Origin: Plantago ovata
Lineage: Eukaryota; Streptophyta; Magnoliopsida; Lamiales; Plantaginaceae
Direction of reading: 5' to 3'
Length of the DNA: 64,000 nt
Assembly: GCA_028274465.1 (NCBI GenBank)
Contig: CM051455.1
Span: 98,898,365-98,962,364, forward strand
Below are positions 44,326 to 54,652 of this stretch, one piece after another (position 1 is the stretch's first letter; each line of letters begins with the position of its first letter). The translations under genes and the position numbers were made by a program. Under the pieces are notes generated by a model. That model worked only from the letters and a program-made list of their open reading frames with translations, was not told where the DNA came from and ran no database searches.

Positions 44326-46465
44326 ATGCCGCATACACGTTCTGCAGGTACACCGCTTGATGATTCAATTGCTGAGATCGACAGAGTCTACCACCAAAGA
44401 AGGCGACTACTTGAAAGGCGCGCACTAGAGGAAATAGAGGAAACCGATTTCTCTGAATCTCTACTCAGTCTCTTCAAGGAAATCGACAGAATGGCAGAAG
44501 CTAGACCACTGAAGGCATGGGTACAACCCACCAAGGATCGTATGAGGGGACCGGCGATAGTTCTTTCGTCTGCAACCCGAGATCTGGAGATCAAGAACCA
44601 CGCATTCCAACAACTTCCGAGGTTCTATGGCTTATCAAGGGAAGATATGATGGGGTACTTGCACGATATCGATGATTTCATCAACCAACTCCCACGACCC
44701 GGAGCTGACATAACAACGGATGAGTTGAGGATGAAGGTTTTTGCTGTGGGACTTGGAGACAGAGCCAAGTCATGGCTGAGTTCTCTTCCAGCAGGCTCGC
44801 TTTGGGAAAAGGTTTTTTCAGCATTCATGGAGAAATACTTCCCTCACACCTTGACTACCGCACTAAAGGCGCAAATCTCTGGATTCAAGCAGGACTATGA
44901 TGAGACCATCTACACCGCGTTCGAGAGGTTCCAAGATCTCACGAACAAGTGCCCTCACCATGGTTTTGAACTCTCCGACCTAGTCCAGCACTTCTACAAT
45001 GGACTAACCTTCGAAAACCAACAAGTGGTGGATTTCCAATGCCGAGGCAATATTTGGGAGGAAACCGCAGAAGCCGTCTGGGCAGTTTTCGAAAGGCTCG
45101 CTAAGGGTTCGCAGTTCAAGGACCCAAGAGCAATGGTTAGGAGACGCGGACCTGAAGCTCCACCAACTCAAGAAGCCCCTATGTACAGGGGGAATGGGGA
45201 TCAATTCGAGTGCTTTACCAACGAATTGAAGCAAGTCCTCAAGAGCACCACCGAAACAACTGTTTCGAACGAAGTATGCAAGAACTATGGGCATGGGGCT
45301 CATATGTGTAGATCGGAGCTGGCATACGATGATGGCAACTGGACTCGAGGAGGCGAAGAAGAAGCCTTTGCTACGGAGTTTGGCACTCAAGAAGTTAGCT
45401 ACGGACAAGACGGTAGGAATCCTTGAGGTGGATTTTGGAGAAGAGGATACCGTAAAAATCAAGGATATGCACCGGCTAACCAAACTTATGGACCTAACCA
45501 AGACCGTAGTAGGCTGAACTATGGTAATGATCACTGCGAAAACCCCGCTCCCGAAAGAGCCACCGAAGTCGAAGTCGGCTCAACTGATGGAGAACTTGCA
45601 GAAGATGGTTGATCACACACAGAGTTTTCTCAAACGTTATGAAGAAGATTCCGAGAAGACTAGGGCAAGGCTTGATAAGTTGGAAGAGAGCACTCGGCTT
45701 GCCCATCAAAAGATGCAAGAGTTGATCGATCGAGGAGCAAGTAGGGAGCAAGGCAAACTGCCTAGCAGCACTGTGAAGTCGAATGCCATTACATTGGCTG
45801 GTGATGTACCTGACGAAATCACCATCAGGAAGGTTGTTAGGTGCGAGTGTTGCATGAAGGAAGAACTTCTACAGGCTGAGGATGAAGAGAAGGACCTTGG
45901 TTCTGACACAAGAGATGAGGAGCAAGAGGATCCCGAACCACTCCCTAAAAGTTTCAATGTTAAGGTAGGGATTGGTGAGCTTGAAGATGTCCGTGCCACA
46001 CTAGACACGGGATCCTACTCAAACATAATTCCTTAGAATTTGTTTGAAAAGAGCAACATTGGAAAACTATCTGAGCAAAGGGCTATTGTGCAACTGGCGG
46101 ATGGATCCTTTATAAGACCTGAGGGCGTTGTGAAAAATGTGTTGGTTAAGATTGGTGAAGCATCTATATACACCAATTTTGTAGTTATGCCGGCGTCTGC
46201 ACCTGGAACGGGGGATGTCATACTCTTAGGGCAAACGTTCTTGACTAAACTACGCTCCGTGATGGACATCTACCAAAGAACTTGCACCATCGAAGTGAAT
46301 GGCAAGCAACATGTGTTGCAAGCCATACCTGATCCACCTGAACCGCCTGATATTACTACTCACTACTGTGGTCTTGCAGCCTATATTCTTTCTTATTCAC
46401 AGGTTCGTGGCATGGAAAGGAGATCAATGAAGGGGAAGCCTAGTACCCGCAAAAAGAAGAGATAG
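44326..46465 (+). pseudogene. Gag-protease of G2, broken
   Basis: Starts ATG 44326 (MPHTRSAGTPLDD) and matches G1 Gag throughout. Damage: a 6-nt in-frame deletion (GSL-WEK); a 9-nt in-frame deletion near 45278 between ATGC repeats that removes the first Cys pair of the zinc knuckle (VCKNYGHGAHMC remains); CGA to TGA at 45424-45426; an extra C near 45549; TTG to TAG at 46034-46036 just after the protease DTG. The retropepsin region then stays open from 46040 to the stop at 46463. The product cannot be made as one polyprotein. Confidence 0.9.
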
Positions 46466-47510
46466 GCGCAGACAGGAGTCGAGTCAAAGACTTTAAACAA
46501 TGACGCTATCCGGGAGGCAACCCCGAATTTTTATCGCTTACTTTACTGCTTTTCTGCATGCATTCATTCTTGAACTATTTACTTCTCGTATGCGAATTTG
46601 TTCATGTCTGTGTCGTATATGCTTATGTTTGAGTGAGATTTTTTCGAGTGGTTTTTTGAAAAAATTGGTTTCGGGGATTAAAACCACATTTTCTGACGTC
46701 GGGAACCGTCTCCCCGCATTGGGGAGCACGGGGCGAACCGGCCCACGGTTCTAGAACTTCAAAAACGCGGATTTCTTCCCCAAGACCTCATTTTCTTCAT
46801 TCTTCTTCATTCATCCTCCCAAAAAACCCGAAAAACGCGATTTTACATTTAAATCTTCATAACTTCTTCATTTTTTGACCAAATTGAGTGTTCTTTAGCT
46901 TAATTCGAAGCCTATTACATGATCTATCATCCTATCCGAACAGATTCCATCCTAATTTGTTAGATTTGCAGATCTGAGGTATCATCCTTAGAACCCTAAT
47001 TTTCGAATTTGGGGTTTTCTATTTTGAGCTTCAATTATGCTTATTTGATGCATGGGTATGTTGTTTGTGTGATTAGACATGTTATTTACTATCAATTGCA
47101 TGCTCAATTTTGCTTGGATCGTTGATTTGGGTATTTCGCTACTAGATGATATATCTTGTTCTGCAATATGTCTTTATCTTTGATTTCTTGCATATGATTG
47201 TGTTTATTGATGTAATGTTGGTGGATTTCATGATAGAATGCTTAATTGTTGAGAATGAGGATTTATGTTGGTAGAATTTTTCGCTGCTATGGTATGAATT
47301 GAGCCTTGTTATCAAGGATATTGGTTGTCTAGTAAGAGCATGATGTGATGTATTGCATGTAGTAGTTACATTTGCATGATGAAGTAGCTAGGCTAGACAT
47401 TACGGTTTGGGAGCTCGATTGATGATTTTATCACTTGTGTGTTTCGCTTTTACACTAGCATATATTTGAGTTTGTTTTGTGTCATACGAGGTGCTAACCG
47501 CTGTTTGTAG
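46466..47510 (+). other. G2 cargo leader: GC box and intron-like sequence
   Basis: No ORF. Same plan as G1 12893-13950: one GC box (ggggcgaaccggccc near 46731), a leader with CAGATCTGAG|GTATC near 46975, and an AT-rich intron-like stretch ending TTTGTAG at 47510. G1 carries more GC boxes here than G2. Confidence 0.4.
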
Positions 47511-47897
47511 GTACCATACCAAGGGAAAGGAGCATTCCCGTATGATCGCTGTAAGAACCATGTCAAGGAAGGTGACCTCGCTAGATGTGCGTTCGAGCCA
47601 AGGGGTTTTGCAACAACGTCGTGGATTATCCAAGAGGAGGAGCTAGAGTACACCTGGAGTAAGGACTCCTATGCCTATTCATGCACCACCGAAGGGACAG
47701 AAACCATTATTACGTCATCACTCCATCACGAGGACTGCAGAGTTCGAGTGAACAGGAAGGCACCGGGACATTCTCGCCGCGACGGATTCAATCTTGAGTT
47801 CGCAGTTGCTAGAAGGTTCCGAAGCGCTAGCTTGGTTCCAAAACATAATGACATGGGTGCCCAGCACCTTGTTAGGGTGCCCCTTGACTGCCTCTAA
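47511..47897 (+). pseudogene. Unidentified cargo ORF in G2, frameshifted
   Basis: Equivalent of the 139-codon G1 ORF at 12505-12924. One G is missing near 47552 (gctgtaagaacc against gctgtgaagaacc), so the frame is broken after about 14 codons; the remainder is still recognisable to TAA at 47895. Identity unknown. It could be a captured host exon. Confidence 0.4.
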
Positions 47898-48075
47898 AGT
47901 GAGCATCATATAGACACCGGTCGGATCAACCGTAGAGAATGTGGTCGAAATTGGAGAAAAAGGTAGAAGACTTCTGAGTATCCGAGCAGCTTACTGAAAC
48001 CTTCTTGTGGTGTAAAACGTTGGAGGGGGAGGTCCTGATACCACTGCCCTTTCCCCTTCAACAGTTCACATCCTA

Positions 48076-48264
48076 TTGGAGGGCTTCAGGATGGAGAATT
48101 CCATAACAGCGGCGGCTAATCTTGAGAATTCTACCTGCCACTACAACTCTACTAGTGAGGATGTGCGTGACAGTAGTGACAATGAAGGCCATACGGGCAA
48201 TGATGATACTGATAGAAGATTTGTTCCTATCCGGCTCATAATTGAAACTACCACGCCTACCTGA
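48076..48264 (+). CDS. Hypothetical 62-codon ORF in the G2 cargo
   Basis: Protein-identical to the G1 ORF at 12138-12326 (MEGFRMENSITAAANLE ...). Acidic, no domain recognised. Its retention beside a broken neighbour is as likely due to recent origin as to function. Confidence 0.3.
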   Translation: MEGFRMENSITAAANLENSTCHYNSTSEDVRDSSDNEGHTGNDDTDRRFVPIRLIIETTTPT

Positions 48265-49974
48265 AGACCTACTGACACCCTATAAAGCTCACAGAGGAGG
48301 CCCAATAAATCACAAGCAGCATACTCAGCCGACCGAGGCCAAACCATGGGGTAACATCTAGTATCACATCTTATTTCCTCATTTTCTTACTGCTAGGGAC
48401 TAGCGTTAATTTCATGAGGGGGGATGGGATTTAAGTGATCTGATGTTGTTAGTTTGGAGCTTGGTATTGGTAGGATGAGTATAGTACCTCGCATGCTTTA
48501 TCTGTTTGCATTTGCATTTGCACGTTTACCGGTTTCTTAGATTTTTTAGGTTGCATTTCACTACTTTCATCCTAGGATAGTTTTGCATGTTTTATATGGA
48601 GTTTATTGCAGAATTTTTTGAACTTTTTTATTGGGTAGATCAACTAACTATGCCATTAGTCGTATGCTTCATCTCTATGAATTTGTTTGAGGTCTGTCTC
48701 GCTTGGCTTGTCACATTTATGTATTGCACTTAGTTAAGCATGGTAGTCTCGACATCACTTGGTGGTGTTTTCTCTACTGCGGTTCACGAAGGCCTTTATA
48801 ATAGGATGATGCATGTTAGGGTCTTATGGTTATTTCCCGAGTAATTATGTACCTAAGAGGCAACAAGTCTTCACCATGCTTTGAGATTGCTAAATGCCTA
48901 GGAAGGAGGTAGTGTGAGGTTGTGTGATCCTTTGTTTATAACCTATTCTTCCGAATAGGTTTGGGGAGGGGGTTACACCATCATTAGACTTGTTTCTGTT
49001 TTTCATATCGTGGGTTTGTTTTTTCTTTTCCGTAAATTTTGTACTCCAACCTATTCTTTTGAATAGGTTTGGGGAAGTCGTGTGAGTCATTTTGTTTCTC
49101 TTTTCGTTATGCTACTGCTGGCTAGAAAAAAAATCAAGAAAAAAAAAGAGAAAAAGAAAAAAAAGAAAAAAAGAATCTGGAAAGAAAAAAAAAAGAAAAG
49201 ACCCCAAAAAAGCAAAGAAGGGTCAAAAAAAAAAAAAGCCAAATAGCAGTTTAGAAAAGTGTTGAGTCTTATTTTCCATTTTTGTAATGTTCGTAATCGT
49301 GTTTTTATTTTTTATCTTTTTTGTCTTGAGTGTCATCTGTTCTAGACGACCCTCGTCCTGCCATTCAGGAAGTGGTGAATAGCTTAAGACTTTACTTGAG
49401 AGATGGGTAGAATAGGGGAGAGTTATCTTGTATAGGGAACCCTCCTTCGTTTGATGAGAGCCAGTACTGGTTCGACCTCCCTCGTCCTGCCATTCAGGAA
49501 GTGGTGAATAGCTTAAGACTTTACTTGAGAGATGGGTAGAATAGGGGAGAGTTATCTTGTATAGGGAACCCTCCTTCGTTTGATGAGAGCCAGTACTGGT
49601 TCGACCTCTTTTGAGGAAAAGTCTTAACATGGTGGAACAGCAGTAAGTCCTCAGTTTCATAGGCACGGGGCAACCATTCGTATCTTAGCATGCTTCATTA
49701 CGTCGTCACTGACTAGGTCCAGGTAGAGAATGTTACGAGAGACTATCTTGTCTTGACATAAGTGCTTATGTGGATGTGTATAAGTCAATCGAGGTATTCT
49801 TCGACCTATATTCATGCTTTGATTTATATGGTTTTTGTTCATATGTTATTTGATAGACTCAGTAGATTAGTTCATTTTATTTGGCATGAAACTCCATTTT
49901 GTGTCTTGCATGTTTTTTGTATTAGAGTCTAGCTTAGTTGCTTGAGGACAAGCAAAGGTTCGGTTTGGGGAGTT
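48265..49974 (+). other. G2 3' untranslated region with duplicated stem-loop and polypurine tract
   Basis: No gene. Hairpins AACCTATTC/GAATAGGTT lie at 48940-48961 (loop TTCC) and 49048-49069 (loop TTTT), each followed by TTTGGGGA. An A-rich low-complexity tract lies at about 49125-49245, then a 129-bp tandem duplication. The polypurine tract GGTTTGGGGAG is at 49962-49972. Confidence 0.75.
49351..49608 (+). repeat. Perfect 129-bp tandem duplication in G2
   Basis: The unit starting CCTCGTCCTGCC at 49351 repeats from 49480 with no difference seen by eye. The junction has CCTC microhomology. G1, G3 and G4 have one copy, so it arose in G2. The 147-codon minus-strand ORF across it is an artefact of the duplication. 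Confidence 0.9.
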
Positions 49975-51248
49975 TGATGAATGTGTATTTTACACTTTCA
50001 TTCGAGTCTTTTTCACCTATTTTAGCTATCCTCTATGTTAATTTAGCTATATTTTAGTACATTTTATTAGAATAGTGTCACGTTTCCCTTCAGATTTTAT
50101 TTTACAGGTTTTGGTTGAAATTCGAAGATTTCCGGGCAAATATATTGAAGTTGACAAGGAACTGGTGTTCCAGAAGCCTATTTGGAGTATCTGAAGGTTT
50201 CCGGATAGGATTTGAAGTCTAGGGGCCGAATCTGGAGGTTAGAAGGCTACTAGAAGTCATAAACCGAGTCCGAAAAGGGGAAGAAATCCAAAAAAGCGTC
50301 GAAAACGCGGAATTCCGCGAGAAAGACTCGGGGGCGAACCGCCGCATGCTGGGTTGAACCGCCCCGTGGTTTTTCGGGGCCTATATATAGTGCTCAGTTT
50401 TTGTCCGAAAATCATATCTTTCCAGACCTACTTTCTCACCTCTCTCTATAGTTTTAGGTAGGAACTTCCCGGGGCCTGTCCTGGAAGTTCTGTAGCTTAG
50501 GGGATACGTTTTCATAGCGGATTGGAGCTCGTAGGACCGCAATCATCCGGATATTGACAACCTTCGGTAACTTTGTATCTTACAGTTTTATTCTACTTAT
50601 TTTATTATATTCTTTCAACATGTTTTCTTCTATGATTTCTGTTGATTGCATGCCTATTATGAGTAGCTAAACTTATCATTGGTGGTAGTATGTGAATTCT
50701 TAGCGAATGGAAGATAATCATGCTAATGGCTATATCGCGCATTATACTCCGTGTCATTGCTTTATTTCGTTGATCAGTTGCAACCAAAATTCTCGTATGT
50801 TGTATTAATTATTATGCACAATTTGACACTTGTCGACCATCAGACCAATTATCTTCGTAGTGTTGAATAATTACGGAACACATTAGGACAATAGTGATTG
50901 ACTTGTCAGACCAATTATCTTCGTAGTGCTTAATATTTGCAACAGGACACTAGATTGATTCAAAGATCTCTATGCAAGACCGAGGAATTTATGCATGATT
51001 ATCGACCCGTTATGTTAAGAAGGACCATACTATCACCAATCTCCATTATCTGCTAGAAACCCCCTTTTGCTATCTGTCTGCTGTTTTATATTCTCTTGTT
51101 AAATAGATAAAGCTAGTTATAGTCCTGAGAGAACGACACTCGAGTCATTCTACTGCTACACTACGGTTTTCGTTGTAGTTGTGGATTGCCTTTGGCTAAT
51201 TACAAATTTATTTGCTTGAATTCGGAGCACGACATCCGCGGTTCATCA
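49975..51248 (+). repeat. G2 3' LTR, 1274 bp
   Basis: TGATGAATG at 49975 to TTCATCA at 51248, followed by the target duplication ACTTC. The second GC box reads gggttgaaccgcccc, a change from the 5' LTR that weakens the palindrome. Confidence 0.94.
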
Positions 51249-51253
51249 ACTTC

Positions 51254-54200
51254 TCAAGATGCAATTCAGATGGTTGTTGAAGCCTCTGCACCAGAATCAA
51301 CACTCCCTGCTCAGCAGGTAGTTAATGTTTTTGGTAATAAAACTAAGTTTGACAGCTTAGTACTTGTATCTAACTCAAATTTATTTCAGGATGAACAAAT
51401 GGAGGATGCTACTCAAGCTCCTCAAGGAATGGAAATTTTACAACATGAGCTTGCTGCATCTCAGCAGGTAATTCATGTTTCAGCTTTGAACTCTAAAGCA
51501 ATTATCCAACCCTATCCTGATCTAAATATCGTTCTTTTTCAGGCTCAAAAGGAGACCACTGAAGTGGTGCCCATCACTGAAGATCAATAAGTGAGTTCTG
51601 AGGAACTATACTTGAATTTCAAGCGAACAACTTTGTCAAGAGTTGCTAAGTCCGTCAGCAACTGGCAAAGATACAGGCGAATGGATTTCTCTGATCTCCA
51701 TCTTCATCTATCTAATGAGAAAAAGAGATCTTCTCTGCTAAAGCTCGAGACATTCGTTCATTCCATACTTCCTGAAGAAATCTCATATTCTCAGCAAATG
51801 AGTTCAAATCTGATTGCTCAAATCAGAGAGAATATGAAGGCAAAATTCAAGAGTGCCTCTCCAGCTGAACAAGTTGTGATGCTCAAGGGTTCATTTGTAC
51901 CCGTGGTGGCTGATCCCCACAAAATCAATGAGGAAGAGGAAGTAACGAGTGTTGCTTTGTACAAGCATCTCGAGCTAGTAATTCTGACCGATGATGATGA
52001 AGAGGAAGAAGATGAAAACATTCCGACTGATCCCAGTGATGATGAAGGGAAAGATTCAAAGGACAAGAAAGACGATGATGATGACAATCAAGGTCCAAGT
52101 CCTGATGCTGGTGGCTTAAAATTGACAGTTGCTGAAAATACTCAACAAGACAATCAGCAAGCTGAACAACCACAACCTCAGCATGAATCTCAACCTGCTC
52201 CTGATGCTGCTGAAAATCAAGCACCTGTACAAGGTGCTGATACTGAAGAAGAATATGCCAGAAAATGGGCTGCCTTGAAAAATGGCAAGAGCCAAATTTC
52301 TGATGCCAAGGTCACTGATGCAAACCTTGATGATGAAAATGAATTGAATGAAGATTACCAACGAGCTCTACAGAACAGTCTATTGATCCATGCAAGGCAT
52401 ACAAAGGATCTAGAAATTGGTGAATCTTCAAGACCAAGACCAAAGGAAGTTCAATCCCTTCCAATTACTACTGGCGAAACTCCAGTAATTGAGTCTCAAA
52501 CGTTGCCCTCAGCAACTACTCAATTAAAACTAACTACTGGCGAAACTCCAGTAATTGAGTCTCAAACGTTGCCCTCAGCAACTACTCAATTAAAACTAAC
52601 TACTGGTGAAACTCCAGTTGTTGAGTCCGAAGTGTTGCCATCAACAACCACTCAACCAAAAGGAAATGATGTTGCTGACTTAGGTTCCAAGGTTGCTGAC
52701 CTTGATGAATCTGAGGATGACGATGACTTATCAGCAAATGAGGATGAACAATCCAAAAGAGACCCCAAAATTGTTCAAATTCCTCCTCCTGACTACATAA
52801 ATGATATAGATGATGATCTGAGAGGAGAATTGCTGCTAAAGGATGATCAGTTTGCTTCAGAACTAAAAGTTCATTCCTTGACCCCAAACCTAGTGCCGTT
52901 CCCAAGAGTTGAGGAGTTTACTCCTAGAATTTTGGCACTGAAGAAAGTCCATGATGCCTGCAAAGCAGAAGATGAGGCATTGCTTGCTGAGAGCCCGCTT
53001 GACATTGGGAAAATATTGGCTACAGTGCTGAGACGCACTACCACTCTTACGATAGCTTAGAAAGACATCAGTCTTTATCACAAAAGCTATGAAGAAGATG
53101 TAAGTCAAGCTCTCAAGCTAGCAAAGACCGCTCTAGTGAAGGCTTGAACTTTCATGGATGATAAGGCCGCAACAGAGAAAAGACATGAAGAGAACATGGT
53201 GAGTATTCAAAAAGAGTTATCAAAAATGACTTCTGATCAGCAACAAATCATCATGAAGTATAACAGCTTAAGTACTCTTGCTGAAAATTGCAATGAGTTC
53301 TATTCTCTGCACATCACTCCGATGTTGCAATCCATGTCTAAGGGGGAAAAGAGAAATACTAGAAAGAGAAACCAAACCCCTCCTACTGTTGATGAGCCAC
53401 TGCCCATAGAACCGCTTGCTGAAAAAGAGCAAAGTTCTAAAAGGCAAGCAGAATCTGAGTTAAATTCAGCAAGTACCAAAAAGAGAAAAACTGCTGCTGA
53501 AACTCAAGATTTTTGCCATACTGAAAGTCATCAAAATCGGAATGAAGATGATGACAATCAGACAATATCTCAAGCCATAAGAGCTAGACCATTAACAGCC
53601 TTGACTCCGTCTGGCCATTCAAAGCATTTCTCGTCTGACTCTTCAGCAAGAGATCAAGACAATGCTAAGTCAAGAAGAAGAAGTCAAAGACAGGAAGAAA
53701 AGAGGCTGGCCAGCATTGCTATTGGCTCCGGCATCGAGTATACAAAGACCAGCAATGATGAAACCACTCAGAATGTGATCAGAAACATTCATGGTTGCTG
53801 GATCTTAAAGCTGGAAGACTTGCCGGTAAATGAGTTCTTTCCTACAGCCATATTGAATCAAATGTTCACATGGATTGAACTCAAGGTACAAAGAAAACAA
53901 AGGGAAGAATCCCTCCCAAGAAATATTGCTGGGAGATGGTTGAATCTTGAGGTCTCAGTAAGAAGAACTGCCATTGGTAAGACTTTTAGACAAGAACCAG
54001 ATTTGATAAAACCACCTGGCATTGCTTACTACTCTGACCCAGTAACCAAGAAAACAAAGAAGAGACTTGGATTGATTCCTAATGAGTATTTCTATCTCAC
54101 TGCTAAGGATCAAGAAGAAGATCTTCTCTGGCTAAGAAAGATTCATCCTAAAAGCATTTCAGATACACAGCTTCTCCATGCCAGCAATTGGGGCATGCAT

Positions 54201-54389
54201 TTGTGGGTGACTCACTACATGGAAATGAATGCTGAAAAGCATCATCATACTGCCTGCAAAAATGCAAGAATTCTTCAACTACAAGCCCGTAGGCTTCTGG
54301 AAAACTACGAAAAGGACTGTGTTGAATTTACTACACTTGCTGAGAAGAGTGTAAGCGAGATTTTGAGAAAATCTTCTGGAAGAGCTTAA
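51254..54389 (+). pseudogene. ORF3 of Copia C2, second part
   Basis: Continues ORF3 after G2. Two more intron-like units lie at 51318-51389 (CAG|GTAGTT ... CTAAC ... TTTCAG) and 51468-51542. Stops: TAA 51588-51590, TAG near 53058, and TGA near 53145. Content: RYRRMDFSDLHLHLSNEKKR, acidic runs (DDDEEEEDEN), three 22-residue TTGETPVIESQTLPSATTQ repeats, a coiled coil, KKRKT, then a C-terminal domain (GCWILKLEDL, NIAGRWLNLEV, YYSDPVTKK, ASNWGMHLWV) ending at 54389. The whole ORF3 would be about 1,700 residues. No homologue recognised and no membrane helix; it may act in the nucleus or the particle, which is speculation. Confidence 0.7.
52467..52664 (+). repeat. 66-bp coding repeat, three units in ORF3 of C2
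   Basis: Units at 52467, 52533 and 52599 encode TTGETPV[IV]ESQTLPSATTQ-type 22-residue repeats. The first two are nearly identical. CM has two units and C1 one, so the number varies between copies. Confidence 0.85.
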
Positions 54390-54652
54390 CTCTCTGTAAT
54401 AGTGTTTGTTAAAGTTTTGTTTTCTGATCTTGTTTAGTTATCTCTGCTACTTCTTGTAAACTTCTGAAAGATAACTATCAGCAACGAAACTTTTGACTCT
54501 TATTGGTTTTTGATTATGCAATTTACTTATGGTTACTGTTTAATTATTCAAGTATGCTTGCATAAATCAACTGATTTATTCAACATCAGAAACCTCTAAA
54601 AGGGTAACAATTAATTTAGCCATGGATTGCTAACATCAAAAAGGGAGAAATT
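54390..54652 (+). other. C2 3' untranslated region and polypurine tract
   Basis: Non-coding. Matches 3130-3391 of C0. Ends in the polypurine tract aaaaagggagaaatt (54638-54652), which differs from the aaaaagggggaaatt of C0 and C1 by one base. Confidence 0.85.

Larger units (their letters stand above)
42883..51248 (+). mobile_element. Athila-like Gypsy element G2, complete with target duplication
   Basis: Length 8366 bp, LTRs of 1274 bp each (42883-44156, 49975-51248), target duplication ACTTC at 42878-42882 and 51249-51253. tRNA-Asp primer site at 44160-44177, polypurine tract at 49962-49972. Same plan as G1 (gag-protease, cargo, hairpin-bearing 3' untranslated region), but the Gag frame is broken. 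It interrupts ORF3 of C2. Confidence 0.95.

Noticed and set aside
49223..49666. 147-codon minus-strand ORF in G2
   Set aside because: Its length is created by the 129-bp tandem duplication; the single-copy version in G1 (10869-11093) is short and not constrained.
40724..54389. Calling ORF3 an envelope gene
   Set aside because: Sirevirus third ORFs are often labelled env-like, but I see no signal peptide, no convincing transmembrane helix and no cleavage site, and there are Lys-rich nuclear-type signals.
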